Shown here: positions 1 through 6,315 of the stretch, piece after piece
Layout of the letters: each line of letters begins with the position of its first letter
How positions within the stretch are numbered: the stretch's first letter is position 1
Assembly: GCA_900541395.1 (NCBI GenBank)
Contig: UQJT01000065.1
Span: 1-8,325, forward strand
Length of the DNA: 8,325 nucleotides
Origin: an uncultured Desulfovibrio sp.
GTDB lineage: Bacteria; Desulfobacterota; Desulfovibrionia; Desulfovibrionales; Desulfovibrionaceae
Direction of reading: 5' to 3'
The notes under the pieces: model-generated
Told to the model about the DNA's origin: nothing
The model's database searches: none
What the model saw: the letters and a program-made list of their open reading frames with translations, nothing else
Made by a program: the position numbers and the translations under genes

Positions 1-717
1 GCCCACACCGATGCCCAGGGCCAGAACCAGAACGGCCAAAGTAAACAGATCGCGCGTGCCGGTGCGGGCCACGAATCCCAGCAACCAGGGGATGAGCCGT
101 TGTCCCACCACCAGGGTAAAACCCGCCAGGACTCCCAGCTTAAGCAGCGTGACGCCGAGAGCCGCCCATACCGATGTCCCCCCGTCCGCATGACCGGTGT
201 CGAGCAGGGGCGGCAGAAGGACCAGGGCCAGGATGGTGAACAGATCCTCCACCACCAGCCAGCCCAGCGCCACGTGTCCGGTGGGGGTGTGCAGAGCGCG
301 GTTGTCGGTCAGCACACGGGTAAGGACCACGGTGCTGGCCACCGAAATCGCCATGCCGAACAGCGCCCCGGCTTTCCAGTCCCACCCGAACAGATGGGTT
401 ACGGCCGCGCCCAGGAGCACGGACGTCGCTATCTGGACCGCTGCTCCCGGCAGGGCAACCCGTTGCACGGCCAGCAGATCCTTGAGATGAAAATGAAGCC
501 CCACCCCGAACATAAGCAGGATAATGCCGATTTCGGCGTATTGCGAGGCCGTGGACGGATCGGCTACAAAGCCGGGAACATGCGGCCCCACGCAGATACC
601 CGCCACCAGATAGCCCACCAGAGGGGAGAGGCGCATTTTTTGAGTGATGAAACCGAGGACCAGGGCGGCCGTCAGACCGCCGGTGAGAGTCAGGATAATA
701 TCCAGATCGTGCGGCAC
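1..717 (-). CDS. ybaL: YbaL/RosB-type cation:proton antiporter, N-terminal part (3' end beyond the window)
   Basis: This is an inner-membrane monovalent cation:proton antiporter of the CPA2 (Kef/YbaL) family. The 239 residues visible cover the first half of the transmembrane domain. The reading closely follows what I recall of E. coli YbaL: an N-terminal hydrophobic helix, the stretch SPLVGYLVAGICVGPHVPGF (31-50), GIILLMFGVGLHFHLKDLLA (64-83), and the GWLVVEDL motif (152-159), whose acidic pair belongs to the ion-binding region of this family. E. coli YbaL is about 560 residues, so the rest of the membrane domain and the expected cytoplasmic TrkA-N (NAD-binding) domain lie outside the window. 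The start is GTG at 717-715, because an AGGA element sits about 7 bases upstream; the frame beginning with the ATG at 730 is a different, out-of-frame reading. It lies 115 bases after the radical SAM gene on the same strand and is probably a separate unit. The family call is firm; the exact substrate ion is not known from this sequence. Confidence 0.9.
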   Translation of the reverse strand, partial: MPHDLDIILTLTGGLTAALVLGFITQKMRLSPLVGYLVAGICVGPHVPGFVADPSTASQYAEIGIILLMFGVGLHFHLKDLLAVQRVALPGAAVQIATSVLLGAAVTHLFGWDWKAGALFGMAISVASTVVLTRVLTDNRALHTPTGHVALGWLVVEDLFTILALVLLPPLLDTGHADGGTSVWAALGVTLLKLGVLAGFTLVVGQRLIPWLLGFVARTGTRDLFTLAVLVLALGIGVG

Positions 718-800
718 GGGCGTTCCTCATAGTTCATGAAAGCGTTGGGGTGACGGTACCATAGCGGAGCGACGGGGCTCCTGTATATGGTAAAGTGTTC

Positions 801-830
801 CCGGCCGAAAGTACGGCCCGGCGCTTTTTT
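801..830 (+). terminator. GC-rich hairpin followed by six Ts, plus-strand orientation
   Basis: The arms 801-807 and 814-821 pair with seven base pairs and one bulged C, and a run of six T residues follows at 825-830. It has the shape of an intrinsic terminator reading rightwards, although no plus-strand gene ends here. It may protect the operon from antisense transcription. Read leftwards it follows the radical SAM stop codon but lacks a U tract, so it would be a weak end for that operon. Confidence 0.35.
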
Positions 831-832
831 GC

Positions 833-1903
833 TCAATTTCGGCCGTTCTCTTCGTAGCGTTTGGGGCAGGCCCGGCAGGCAAGGGGCGGGTCGGCGGCGC
901 TCAGGCGGGCGCGGTAGTCCGCATAGGCCGGGTCGTTCCATAGTTCCCAGGCATCGCGGTCGAGAACGGAACCGAAGGTTTGTCGTCGATCGCCGGGATG
1001 GCCCGGAGGAACGGCGGCGGGTACGTTGAGGTATACGCAGGGCGACAGAGTGCCGTCGGCGTCCACGTATACGGTGTGGGCGGCATTTTCACGGCAGACG
1101 GGCAGGGGAACGGGGCCGGGCAGGGCGTAGTGGAAGCCGCGTCCGGCGGCCCGGGCGCGGACCGCAGCGTCTTCCAGCAGGGCGCGGGCGGCGCGGAGGT
1201 CGGCTTCGGGCGTGATCGGAGGAGTGAAGGCCAACGCCTCTTGGCCGGGCGCGGCGATATAATCCAGAGTGCTGATTACGGCCGCGTGGACGTCCAGTTC
1301 GTCCATGAGCTCGGGCAGTCGGGTCACGGCTTCCACTCGGTCGGCCAGCAGCAGGTAAGCGATGTGGATTTCCATGTGGACGCCGCCCCGTGCTTTGCGT
1401 ATCCGCTGAAGCGTGCGTATGGCCTCCACGGTCCGCGCGAAGGGCACGCCCGCGCGGACGCCGTTGGATGCCGGGTCGGTGCCCGCCAACGAAAAGGCCA
1501 CCACGTCCAAGCCTCCGCTCACCAGCCTGACGGCCGTATCCTCGTCCATGCCAAGCCCGCAGGTGGTGGTGGATACCCGGCACCCGGCCCGGCGGGCAAA
1601 GGCCGCGAAGTCGAAAAAGCGGGGATGCAGCAGCGGTTCGCCCCAGCCCTGAAGATGGGCCCGGAGGCTGCGACGCAGCAGGGGCCACAGGGCCGCGACC
1701 ACCTCGGCCGACATGGCGCGCGAGCGCCATACCCCGGCCAGAGTGGTATGGGGGCAGTAAATGCAACGCCCCGAACAGGCGGAGGTCACTTCCATCTGCA
1801 CGCAGGACAGAGGGCGCGGCGGGGACAGGAAGGCGTCGCGCAGCTCCCGCCAAAGGCCGGGCCGGAAGGCCGGTTTATCCAGTGGATCGGGCCGCCCGCT
1901 CAT
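833..1903 (-). CDS. Radical SAM enzyme with short SPASM/twitch-like C-terminal cysteine cluster
   Basis: This 356-residue enzyme should cleave S-adenosylmethionine at a [4Fe-4S] cluster to make a 5'-deoxyadenosyl radical. The cluster motif is C43-x3-C47-x2-C50 (CSGRCIYC), followed by the SAM-binding GWGEP (86-90) that stands in for the usual GGEP. Four C-terminal cysteines (C270, C289, C343, C346) match a reduced SPASM or twitch domain that would hold one auxiliary cluster; the full seven-cysteine SPASM pattern is not present. Such auxiliary clusters are typical of enzymes acting on peptides or on small molecules. The start is ATG 1903-1901, which overlaps the stop of the preceding gene (ATGA) and has a GAGAGG ribosome binding site six bases upstream; the longer reading to 2005 would run into that gene. 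It is the last gene of the three-gene operon, so it is probably translationally coupled. Substrate unknown; no precursor peptide gene is seen nearby. Confidence 0.88.
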   Translation of the reverse strand: MSGRPDPLDKPAFRPGLWRELRDAFLSPPRPLSCVQMEVTSACSGRCIYCPHTTLAGVWRSRAMSAEVVAALWPLLRRSLRAHLQGWGEPLLHPRFFDFAAFARRAGCRVSTTTCGLGMDEDTAVRLVSGGLDVVAFSLAGTDPASNGVRAGVPFARTVEAIRTLQRIRKARGGVHMEIHIAYLLLADRVEAVTRLPELMDELDVHAAVISTLDYIAAPGQEALAFTPPITPEADLRAARALLEDAAVRARAAGRGFHYALPGPVPLPVCRENAAHTVYVDADGTLSPCVYLNVPAAVPPGHPGDRRQTFGSVLDRDAWELWNDPAYADYRARLSAADPPLACRACPKRYEENGRN

Positions 1904-2781
1904 GAAGCGCCTCTCTTGAACAGGGCGGTCAGGCGGGCCAGGCGTCCCCGCGCCGGAAATTCCCAGCTTGTTTCCACATAGGGCAGCCAGGGCCGGGCGT
2001 TCCATTTGCGTTTGAAAAAGGCTACGCCGGGATTGATGCCCAGGCCCAGATTCAGCAGCATGTGACCCCGCCCGGCCGCTTCATCCAGCAGGGCGTTCAG
2101 CAGGGCGTCGGCGCAGCCGGGAGGGCTGTCCGATCTCCGGAAGGCGAACATGTAGAAAGCCACGCTCAGGGCGCTGTAGTCGCCCACGGCGAAGGCCCGC
2201 AAAACGCCGTCGTTTCGGCCGCGCGCCGCGAACAGCAGGGCGTCCGGAGCGGCGGCCAGATAGCGCTCGAGGCGGCCGTAAATGTGGCGGGTGCCTTCGG
2301 CGAGGTCGCGGACGCGCAAGTATTCGTCCACCAGGGCTTTGGTCTCCGGGCCCCAGTCCTCCACCGTCACGTCGACCTCGCGCCGGGCCCGGCGCACCAT
2401 GTTGCGTACCTTGGCCGAAGCGGGCGCGAAGGGTGGGGCGGGAGGCAGGTCGAGGGCCCACCATGCGTCCGTTTGGCCGGTTTCGGCCTCGGGCGGAGCA
2501 CAGGCCGGGCGGCGCGGACCCAGGACCGTAATGCGGCGCGCGGCAGCGGCGGCCGCCGCTGCCGCCACGGCCTCTTCCCATGCCTCGGAGGAACGCTCCG
2601 CGCCGTAACCGTCGTAGGCCACCAGAATAAGGTCGTCGCCCGCCGCGTATTGCAGAAAGCCCGCGGGCGATACGTCGGGGACGAGCCCGGCCACGGCCCG
2701 GACATAGGCGGGCGATTGTTCGGGCACCACGGCCGAGGCCGCCGTTCCCGCCACGCCCGGCCGGAACAACGCCGTCGTCAT
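1900..2781 (-). CDS. FemAB/BioF2-like GNAT-fold transferase (stand-alone paralogue)
   Basis: This is a 293-residue predicted cytoplasmic acyl- or aminoacyl-transferase. Evidence for the fold is the C-terminal segment LGLGINPGVAFFKRKW (245-260) followed by RPWLPY. It has the 'Gxxx..FKxxWG' ending seen in BioF2-like GNAT (Acetyltransf_6) and FemAB proteins. The N-terminal half (VPEQSPAYV near 19-27, a Trp-rich segment near 107-110) also aligns with the first 275 residues of the preceding gene, so the two are paralogues. A run of nine consecutive alanines (73-81) is an odd feature not shared with the paralogue. The start is ATG 2781-2779, overlapping the upstream stop as ATGA, with AAGGAG five bases before it; the longer frame to 2931 lies inside the upstream gene. 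Donor and acceptor are not identifiable. The family assignment rests on the FKRKW region and is moderately sure; the paralogy is clear. Confidence 0.8.
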   Translation of the reverse strand: MTTALFRPGVAGTAASAVVPEQSPAYVRAVAGLVPDVSPAGFLQYAAGDDLILVAYDGYGAERSSEAWEEAVAAAAAAAAARRITVLGPRRPACAPPEAETGQTDAWWALDLPPAPPFAPASAKVRNMVRRARREVDVTVEDWGPETKALVDEYLRVRDLAEGTRHIYGRLERYLAAAPDALLFAARGRNDGVLRAFAVGDYSALSVAFYMFAFRRSDSPPGCADALLNALLDEAAGRGHMLLNLGLGINPGVAFFKRKWNARPWLPYVETSWEFPARGRLARLTALFKRGAS

Positions 2782-4538
2782 AACGTCTCCTTGTTCCACC
2801 AAGCGGACAGGCGATGCCGCCAGGTGGGCAGTTCCTTCCGCACGGTGAAGCCGTCTTCGGCCAGCATGCGCCGCAGATTGAGCAGATGGGCCGAGCCCAC
2901 AAACACCGCCGAGCCGCCCCGCTCCAGCCAAGGCCGCATACGCTCGCGGAAACGTTGATCGCGGTGGCCGATGATGTGTTCGGTACGCGAGGGAAATTCC
3001 GTGCTGGTACCCAGCATGCCTTCCAGATTTCCGGCCAGATAAGACGCCGCATTACGTTTACGATAAACGTCCCAGCGGCGACAGTCCCGCACGAAGCGCA
3101 CGATGCGGTTCATAGGGGCGGATTCCAGCGAAGCAAGCTGCTCCGCCACGGTTTCCATGCCGAACACGGTCTTGCCCATGTCCTTGGCCAGGTTCCATGC
3201 TTCCAGGTCCACGGATTGCTTCCAGCCGCGTTGTTCCAGAAACAGGGTCCACAACGAAAAAAAGGCGTACCACGGCCGGGTTCGGCCCAGAAGCTCGCGC
3301 AACAGGTCCGGCGCGGGGGGCGGCCCGTCGGTCAGCAGACGGCGGCGGCACAGGACGCTTTCCAACAGGGTCACGTCGGCCTCCGTCAGATGATCGAGCA
3401 CGCTTTCACCCGGCGGCGGAGCGACGCGACCCGCATCGTCCACTTCGGCCAGACTGTCCCGGTCCAGCGGACCTTCCAGGAGCACGGTATCCACCTTTTC
3501 GAACAGGCGGCGCAGGGATTGTTCGAACGAACAGCAGAAAAAGTGGGCTGTGCCGCCCAGCCATGAGGTATGGCCGTTCTTGTCCAAGCGCCAGAGCATG
3601 GCGAAGGGGCGCTGCTCGGGGCGATCCAGAATGAAACGCCACTTGGCGGTCGGACCGGCCGTCAGCAGAGCGCGCACCACGTCGGCGTCCGGGGCGGCCG
3701 GGAGGCGGGAAACGACGGGCCGTTCCTCCCAGGCGGCCGCCACATAGGGCAGCGCCGGGCGACCGCCCCATTTGCGCTTGAAGCGCCGGATGCCTTCGTT
3801 GACGCCCACCCCCAGATGGATGAGGACTTTGCCTTCGCGTCGGGCGGCTTCAAGCATGGCCCGGAACAAGAGGTCCGTGGCGTGGGGCGTGTAGTGCGCG
3901 CGGGAATGCGCGCCGATGAGATAGGTACAGAAGCGTGGCGGAGCGAAGTCCAGAAGCAGGCTGGCCGCCAGCCGCCCCTCCGCGTCCACGGCGTCGAACA
4001 GGCGCAGGTCCGTGCCCGGCGCGTTCAGGACCGAGGCGGTGCGCGCATACAATTCCCGCACGGCGGGGCGCAGGGCCACACGGCCCATGAATTCCGTCCA
4101 CAGGCGACGGTGGGCCGGGGTAAATTCCTTGCCCTCCCGCACCCGCAGGGGGCTGTGGTCGAGCACATGACGCAGGCGGGCGGGCACCGGCGCGTTTACA
4201 TCCAGAATGTACACTTCATCCCGCTCGGTGACGAAGGGCTCCAGGCGCTTCGGCGCGGCAGGTCCGACCAGCCAGCAGCGGTGTGCGCCCGTGCGGCGCA
4301 GGGCCTTGGACAAAGCCGCTTCAAAGGCCGCCGTATCCTGTGGGGCCGGAAGTTCGTCGGCCAGGGGATAGGCCACGGCCGTCAGCCAGGGGGCGACGTC
4401 CGACTCGCCCGAACCGCTGAAAAACAGAAATCCGTCCTCCACAAACGGCGTGCCTCCGGACATGGCCGCCATGAAGGCCGTCGAGTGCTCGGGCACTGTG
4501 GCCCGGATGGTGGCGAAGTCCGTGGTCATGGCGGTCAT
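2778..4538 (-). CDS. Fusion of GNAT-like domain and TraB/GumN (Tiki-type) GxxH domain
   Basis: This 586-residue protein has two domains. Residues 1 to about 275 are a FemAB/BioF2-like GNAT domain ending in LGVGVNEGIRRFKRKW (242-257) and RPALPY, paralogous to the next gene. Residues about 315-572 fit the TraB/GumN family, proposed metal-dependent hydrolases or proteases related to Tiki. It has the first GxxH motif GTAH (329-332), the conserved Glu in LLEGP (E355), GMETVAEQ (460-467), an Arg-rich RDQRFRERM (526-534), and the second GxxH in VGSAHLLN (547-554) before the typical 'L..dGF.V' ending. No signal peptide or membrane helix is visible, unlike many GumN-type proteins, so it is probably cytoplasmic. 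The start ATG at 4538 has an AAGGA element at usable spacing; an ATG nine bases later is too far from it. It is the first gene of the operon. The domain calls are good; the overall reaction is unknown. Confidence 0.85.
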   Translation of the reverse strand: MTAMTTDFATIRATVPEHSTAFMAAMSGGTPFVEDGFLFFSGSGESDVAPWLTAVAYPLADELPAPQDTAAFEAALSKALRRTGAHRCWLVGPAAPKRLEPFVTERDEVYILDVNAPVPARLRHVLDHSPLRVREGKEFTPAHRRLWTEFMGRVALRPAVRELYARTASVLNAPGTDLRLFDAVDAEGRLAASLLLDFAPPRFCTYLIGAHSRAHYTPHATDLLFRAMLEAARREGKVLIHLGVGVNEGIRRFKRKWGGRPALPYVAAAWEERPVVSRLPAAPDADVVRALLTAGPTAKWRFILDRPEQRPFAMLWRLDKNGHTSWLGGTAHFFCCSFEQSLRRLFEKVDTVLLEGPLDRDSLAEVDDAGRVAPPPGESVLDHLTEADVTLLESVLCRRRLLTDGPPPAPDLLRELLGRTRPWYAFFSLWTLFLEQRGWKQSVDLEAWNLAKDMGKTVFGMETVAEQLASLESAPMNRIVRFVRDCRRWDVYRKRNAASYLAGNLEGMLGTSTEFPSRTEHIIGHRDQRFRERMRPWLERGGSAVFVGSAHLLNLRRMLAEDGFTVRKELPTWRHRLSAWWNKETL

Positions 4539-4563
4539 GGCGCGGCTTCCTTGGCGGACGGTG

Positions 4564-4590
4564 AGCGGGAGAGGACTTCCCGCTGTTTTT
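4564..4590. repeat. 7-bp hairpin in the operon leader
   Basis: The arms AGCGGGA (4564-4570) and TCCCGCT (4578-4584) pair perfectly around a seven-base loop. Read rightwards it is followed by GTTTTT and resembles a short intrinsic terminator. Read leftwards it sits in the 5' leader of the operon, where it could influence translation. No gene on the plus strand ends here, so its role is open. Confidence 0.4.
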
Positions 4591-4597
4591 CTCCTTT

Positions 4598-4626
4598 ACG
4601 CTAGCATCCGGAAGGCATCTCGACAA
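4598..4626 (-). promoter_or_regulatory. Candidate sigma70-type promoter of the three-gene operon
   Basis: On the minus strand TTGTCG (4626-4621) is followed after 17 bases by TAGCGT (4603-4598). The match to consensus is moderate (four and three of six). It lies about 60 bases before the ATG at 4538. A seven-bp hairpin (4564-4570 with 4578-4584) falls in the resulting leader. Confidence 0.3.
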
Positions 4627-4699
4627 GTGCGCCCGCGTTCAGAGTATTTTTAGCTTGAAAATGCTCCCGGAGTTGAGCGAGGCGAGACTCCGCCGCGAC

Positions 4700-4736
4700 A
4701 TCGGAGCAGCCGCAATCCATTTGCGGCTGCTCCGAT
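4700..4736. repeat. Perfect 16-bp inverted repeat with 5-base loop
   Basis: The arms TCGGAGCAGCCGCAA (4701-4715) and TTGCGGCTGCTCCGA (4721-4735) are exact reverse complements, and the flanking A4700 and T4736 add one more pair. Neither side has a T run, so it is not a standard intrinsic terminator in either direction. It lies between two outward-facing transcription units, where no terminator is needed. It could be a protein-binding palindrome, a REP-like element or part of a small RNA. Confidence 0.8.
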
Positions 4737-4866
4737 AAAGGCGTTAAACTTGCGTGCCGGAACACAGGGACCTGGTCGGCAGATATTTTCAAGGGCAAAA
4801 CGCTCTGATGAGGGCTTATGCGGGGACAATCTGCATCCGCCCCCGGACGACCCGCCGCCGCTTGGC

Positions 4867-4896
4867 TTGACAGCGCCCGCCCCCCCGTGGGAAAAG
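4867..4896 (+). promoter_or_regulatory. Promoter of tRNA-Arg with consensus -35 box
   Basis: A perfect TTGACA (4867-4872) lies 35 bases before the first tRNA base. The expected -10 position (about 4889-4896) reads GGAAAA, which matches TATAAT poorly, so the -35 box carries most of the evidence. Confidence 0.55.
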
Positions 4897-4906
4897 ACAC
4901 AATTAC

Positions 4907-4983
4907 GCGCTCGTAGCTCAGTAGGATAGAGCGATTGCCTCCTAAGCAGTAGGCCGCAGGTTCGATTCCTGCCGGGCGCACCA
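4907..4983 (+). tRNA. tRNA-Arg, anticodon CCU, CCA encoded
   Basis: The 77-base sequence folds as a full cloverleaf. The acceptor stem is GCGCTCG with CGGGCGC (one T-G wobble), and the D stem is GCTC with GAGC. The anticodon stem is ATTGC with GCAGT (one T-G) around the loop CTCCTAA, whose middle bases CCT give arginine. The T arm is GCAGG-TTCGATT-CCTGC, and discriminator A is followed by an encoded CCA (4981-4983). It decodes the AGG codon. A candidate promoter precedes it and an intrinsic terminator follows within ten bases. Its 3' end is a typical integrase target, and the sequence beyond it has an accessory character. Confidence 0.96.
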
Positions 4984-4991
4984 CAAATTCA

Positions 4992-5028
4992 GGCATTTAC
5001 AGATAATACTGTGAATGCCTTTTCTTTT
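4992..5028 (+). terminator. Intrinsic terminator of tRNA-Arg
   Basis: GGCATTTACAG (4992-5002) pairs with CTGTGAATGCC (5009-5019), 11 bp with one G-T wobble, around the loop ATAATA. It is followed by the T-rich tract TTTTCTTTT (5020-5028). Position and polarity fit termination of the tRNA transcript. Confidence 0.88.
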
Positions 5029-5083
5029 CGGCGCATGCCCGATATCCGGCAACTATGCGCTGTCACTGTTACCCGCTGTAACG

Positions 5084-5127
5084 CGCGAAATGGTTCTGAT
5101 CAAAACGCGGGATGGTTTTGATCGATG
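5084..5127 (+). repeat. Two tandem 22-bp direct repeats (copies A and B)
   Basis: Copy A (5084-5105) begins CGCGAAATGGTTCTGATC and copy B (5106-5127) begins CGCGGGATGGTTTTGATC; the two abut exactly head to tail and differ at three of these 18 positions. The tail of A is AAAA, that of B is GATG. A third copy lies at 6517-6538, on the other side of the Rha-methylase and RHH genes. Abutting repeats of about 22 bp look like iterons or partition-type centromere repeats, but no replication gene is present in the window. Confidence 0.75.
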
Positions 5128-5168
5128 TGAGCTTTCACGCAAAATGAGAATTTCCGTCACGCAACTTG

Positions 5169-5207
5169 AGAACGTGCCGAAGCGCTTTTGACGCCTTGGC
5201 ACGTTCT
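5169..5207. terminator. Long hairpin downstream of the Rha-methylase gene
   Basis: AGAACGTGCC (5169-5178) pairs perfectly with GGCACGTTCT (5198-5207), and the stem continues inward with GCG/CGC. It begins about 12 bases after the methylase stop codon on the minus strand. There is no U tract on the leftward side, whereas the rightward side is T-rich. It could stabilise the 3' end or terminate weakly. Confidence 0.55.
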
Positions 5208-5218
5208 TTGCTTATTAC

Positions 5219-6232
5219 TTATTCGACCTCAAGAAGCCTTTGTGCGCTGAGTTTTGCATAATCCGGGGACAGTTCCACGCCGATACACTTCCGGCCTGTC
5301 AGTAGGGCCGCATGGGCCGTGGTTCCGCCGCCCAGAAAGTGGTCCAGAACGGTGCCGCCCTCCGCCACAATCCCCATGAGGTCTTGCAGCAGGGCCAGCG
5401 GTTTGCCGGTGATATGCACCTTGGCCGCCGTGTTGACCGCATACTTGAAAACGCCCGGAAAACAGTGCCGCGTATGAGCGTGCGGCTTGCCCTTGCTCCC
5501 GTAGACCAGAAATTCCGCCTCACGCCTGAACTCGCCTATCATGGGCCGTGCGCTGGGTTTCTGCCAGACGACCACGCCGCGCCACAGCCAGCCTGCCGCC
5601 TGGATGGCGTCCGTCAGACTGGGTAATTGCCGCCAGTCGGTAAACACCAGCAGTGGCGAACCGTCCCGCGCCACGCGCCAGCACTCCGAAAGCCACAAGG
5701 TAGCCCAATACGTGAAAGAACGCTGGTCCCGCCCCTTCTGGAGTTTTTCGCCTTCCTTCATGCCCGCCAGATAGCCCGCCTGCCGTTCCTTTTTCACGGC
5801 GGGCAGGGCAAGCGTTTCCTCCCTGCCCTGCCTGTATCCCGCTTCGCGGGCAAGTTCGGCCTGCCTGTCCAGCGCGGCGGCTTCCAGCGCGTTGAACGCT
5901 TCAATGTAGCGGAGCTTCCACTGGATCGCGGCCTTGCCCGTCATACCCATGACCAGCAGGGAAAAGGCGTCGCGGGTAAGGAGGTAGGCGGGCCGTTTTT
6001 CGCCTTTTACATCTGGAATTTCAACGCGCCCAAAATTGGGCTGGTTAAATGATTTCGGCAGGATAGAACACAATCTGCCAATATCTCGCAAGATATGCGA
6101 GTGCCTACGTTGGAAATGCCGGGCAACATCCAGCGAGGAAACGACGGGCGTTTGCCCATTCAGGAAATCAATGTGGAGCATACTGTTTTCATTGACGAAA
6201 GGTGCAACTTGAGATACTGTGCTATCAGCCAT
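5219..6232 (-). CDS. Rha-type phage regulatory domain fused to a DNA methyltransferase remnant
   Basis: The 337-residue protein joins two phage-type parts. Residues about 28-118 match the Rha family of phage regulatory proteins: SSLDVARHFQRRHSHILRDI (32-51), then YLLTRDAFSLLVMGMTGKAA (83-102) and WKLRYIEAFNALE. A charged linker (119-168) carries two AGY..G..E units (131-139 and 152-162). Residues about 169-334 match the C-terminal part of beta-class N6-adenine/N4-cytosine DNA methylases: RSFTYWATLWLSECWRVARD, TDWRQLPSL, VVWQKPSARP, then the SAM-binding DHFLGGGT (297-304) and GVELSPDY. In this class the catalytic DPPY motif comes before these blocks, and no D/N/S-PP-Y/F/W is present anywhere in the protein. 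Methylation is therefore doubtful. The start at 6232 has GGAGG seven bases upstream. It follows the RHH gene in the same direction. Confidence 0.85.
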   Translation of the reverse strand: MADSTVSQVAPFVNENSMLHIDFLNGQTPVVSSLDVARHFQRRHSHILRDIGRLCSILPKSFNQPNFGRVEIPDVKGEKRPAYLLTRDAFSLLVMGMTGKAAIQWKLRYIEAFNALEAAALDRQAELAREAGYRQGREETLALPAVKKERQAGYLAGMKEGEKLQKGRDQRSFTYWATLWLSECWRVARDGSPLLVFTDWRQLPSLTDAIQAAGWLWRGVVVWQKPSARPMIGEFRREAEFLVYGSKGKPHAHTRHCFPGVFKYAVNTAAKVHITGKPLALLQDLMGIVAEGGTVLDHFLGGGTTAHAALLTGRKCIGVELSPDYAKLSAQRLLEVE

Positions 6233-6243
6233 TTCACTACCTC

Positions 6244-6315
6244 CTACGTAGTGTTTCGGTTAGGCCCGGCTTGGTGTTGGCGCACCATTCCGGGCTGTTT
6301 ATTGGCCTCAGCCAT
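6244..6315 (-). CDS. Possible 23-codon coupling ORF between the RHH and Rha-methylase genes
   Basis: An ATG at 6315-6313 overlaps the last codons of the RHH gene in another frame. It opens a 23-residue frame (MAEANKQPGM...NRNTT) ending at a TAG whose last base begins the GGAGG ribosome binding site of the next gene. This layout would carry ribosomes from the RHH gene to the methylase start. The ribosome binding site is weak (AAAGAAG) and the peptide has no recognisable motif, so it may be an uninformative open stretch. A hairpin lies inside it. Confidence 0.3.
   Translation of the reverse strand: MAEANKQPGMVRQHQAGPNRNTT
6263..6296. repeat. Hairpin in the RHH/Rha-methylase gap
   Basis: On the plus strand GCCCGG near 6264-6269 pairs with CCGGGC near 6290-6295, and inside it TTGGTG-type bases pair with CACCA around a small loop, with two internal mismatches. 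In the mRNA it would lie about 30 bases before the methylase start, leaving the ribosome binding site free. It may tune expression of the downstream gene or protect the RNA from decay. Confidence 0.45.

Larger units (their letters stand above)
4539..4906. other. Divergent intergenic region between the operon and tRNA-Arg
   Basis: No credible protein gene lies in this stretch of 368 bases. It holds the operon leader and candidate promoter, two imperfect short hairpins (4642-4650 with 4658-4666, and a six-bp pair beginning at 4669), the perfect hairpin at 4700-4736, and the -35 box of the tRNA promoter. A reading frame crossing it on the minus strand begins inside the tRNA gene and is rejected. 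Confidence 0.7.

Noticed and set aside
140..730. 196-codon minus-strand frame with ATG at 730
   Set aside because: It is the wrong frame over the antiporter; the GTG frame at 717 gives a clear CPA2 antiporter with hydrophobic helices.
980..1981. Long plus-strand frame opposite the radical SAM gene
   Set aside because: It is antisense to a gene with clear catalytic motifs; high GC leaves long open frames, and its protein is low-complexity Gly/Arg/Gln with no domain.
2062..2958. Long plus-strand frame opposite the GNAT gene
   Set aside because: Antisense shadow in GC-rich DNA; no ribosome binding site and no recognisable domain.
3570..4604. Long plus-strand frame opposite the GNAT-TraB/GumN fusion
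   Set aside because: Antisense shadow; the opposite strand carries the conserved GxxH and FKRKW motifs.
4539..4906. Possible RiPP precursor gene for the radical SAM operon
   Set aside because: No short frame with a ribosome binding site and a leader/core pattern is visible here or between 718 and 832, so a RiPP label is not supported.
4601..4996. 131-codon minus-strand frame beginning RPAGIEPAAYCLGG
   Set aside because: It begins inside the antisense of the tRNA-Arg gene, a well-known false protein pattern, and crosses hairpins and promoters with no ribosome binding site.
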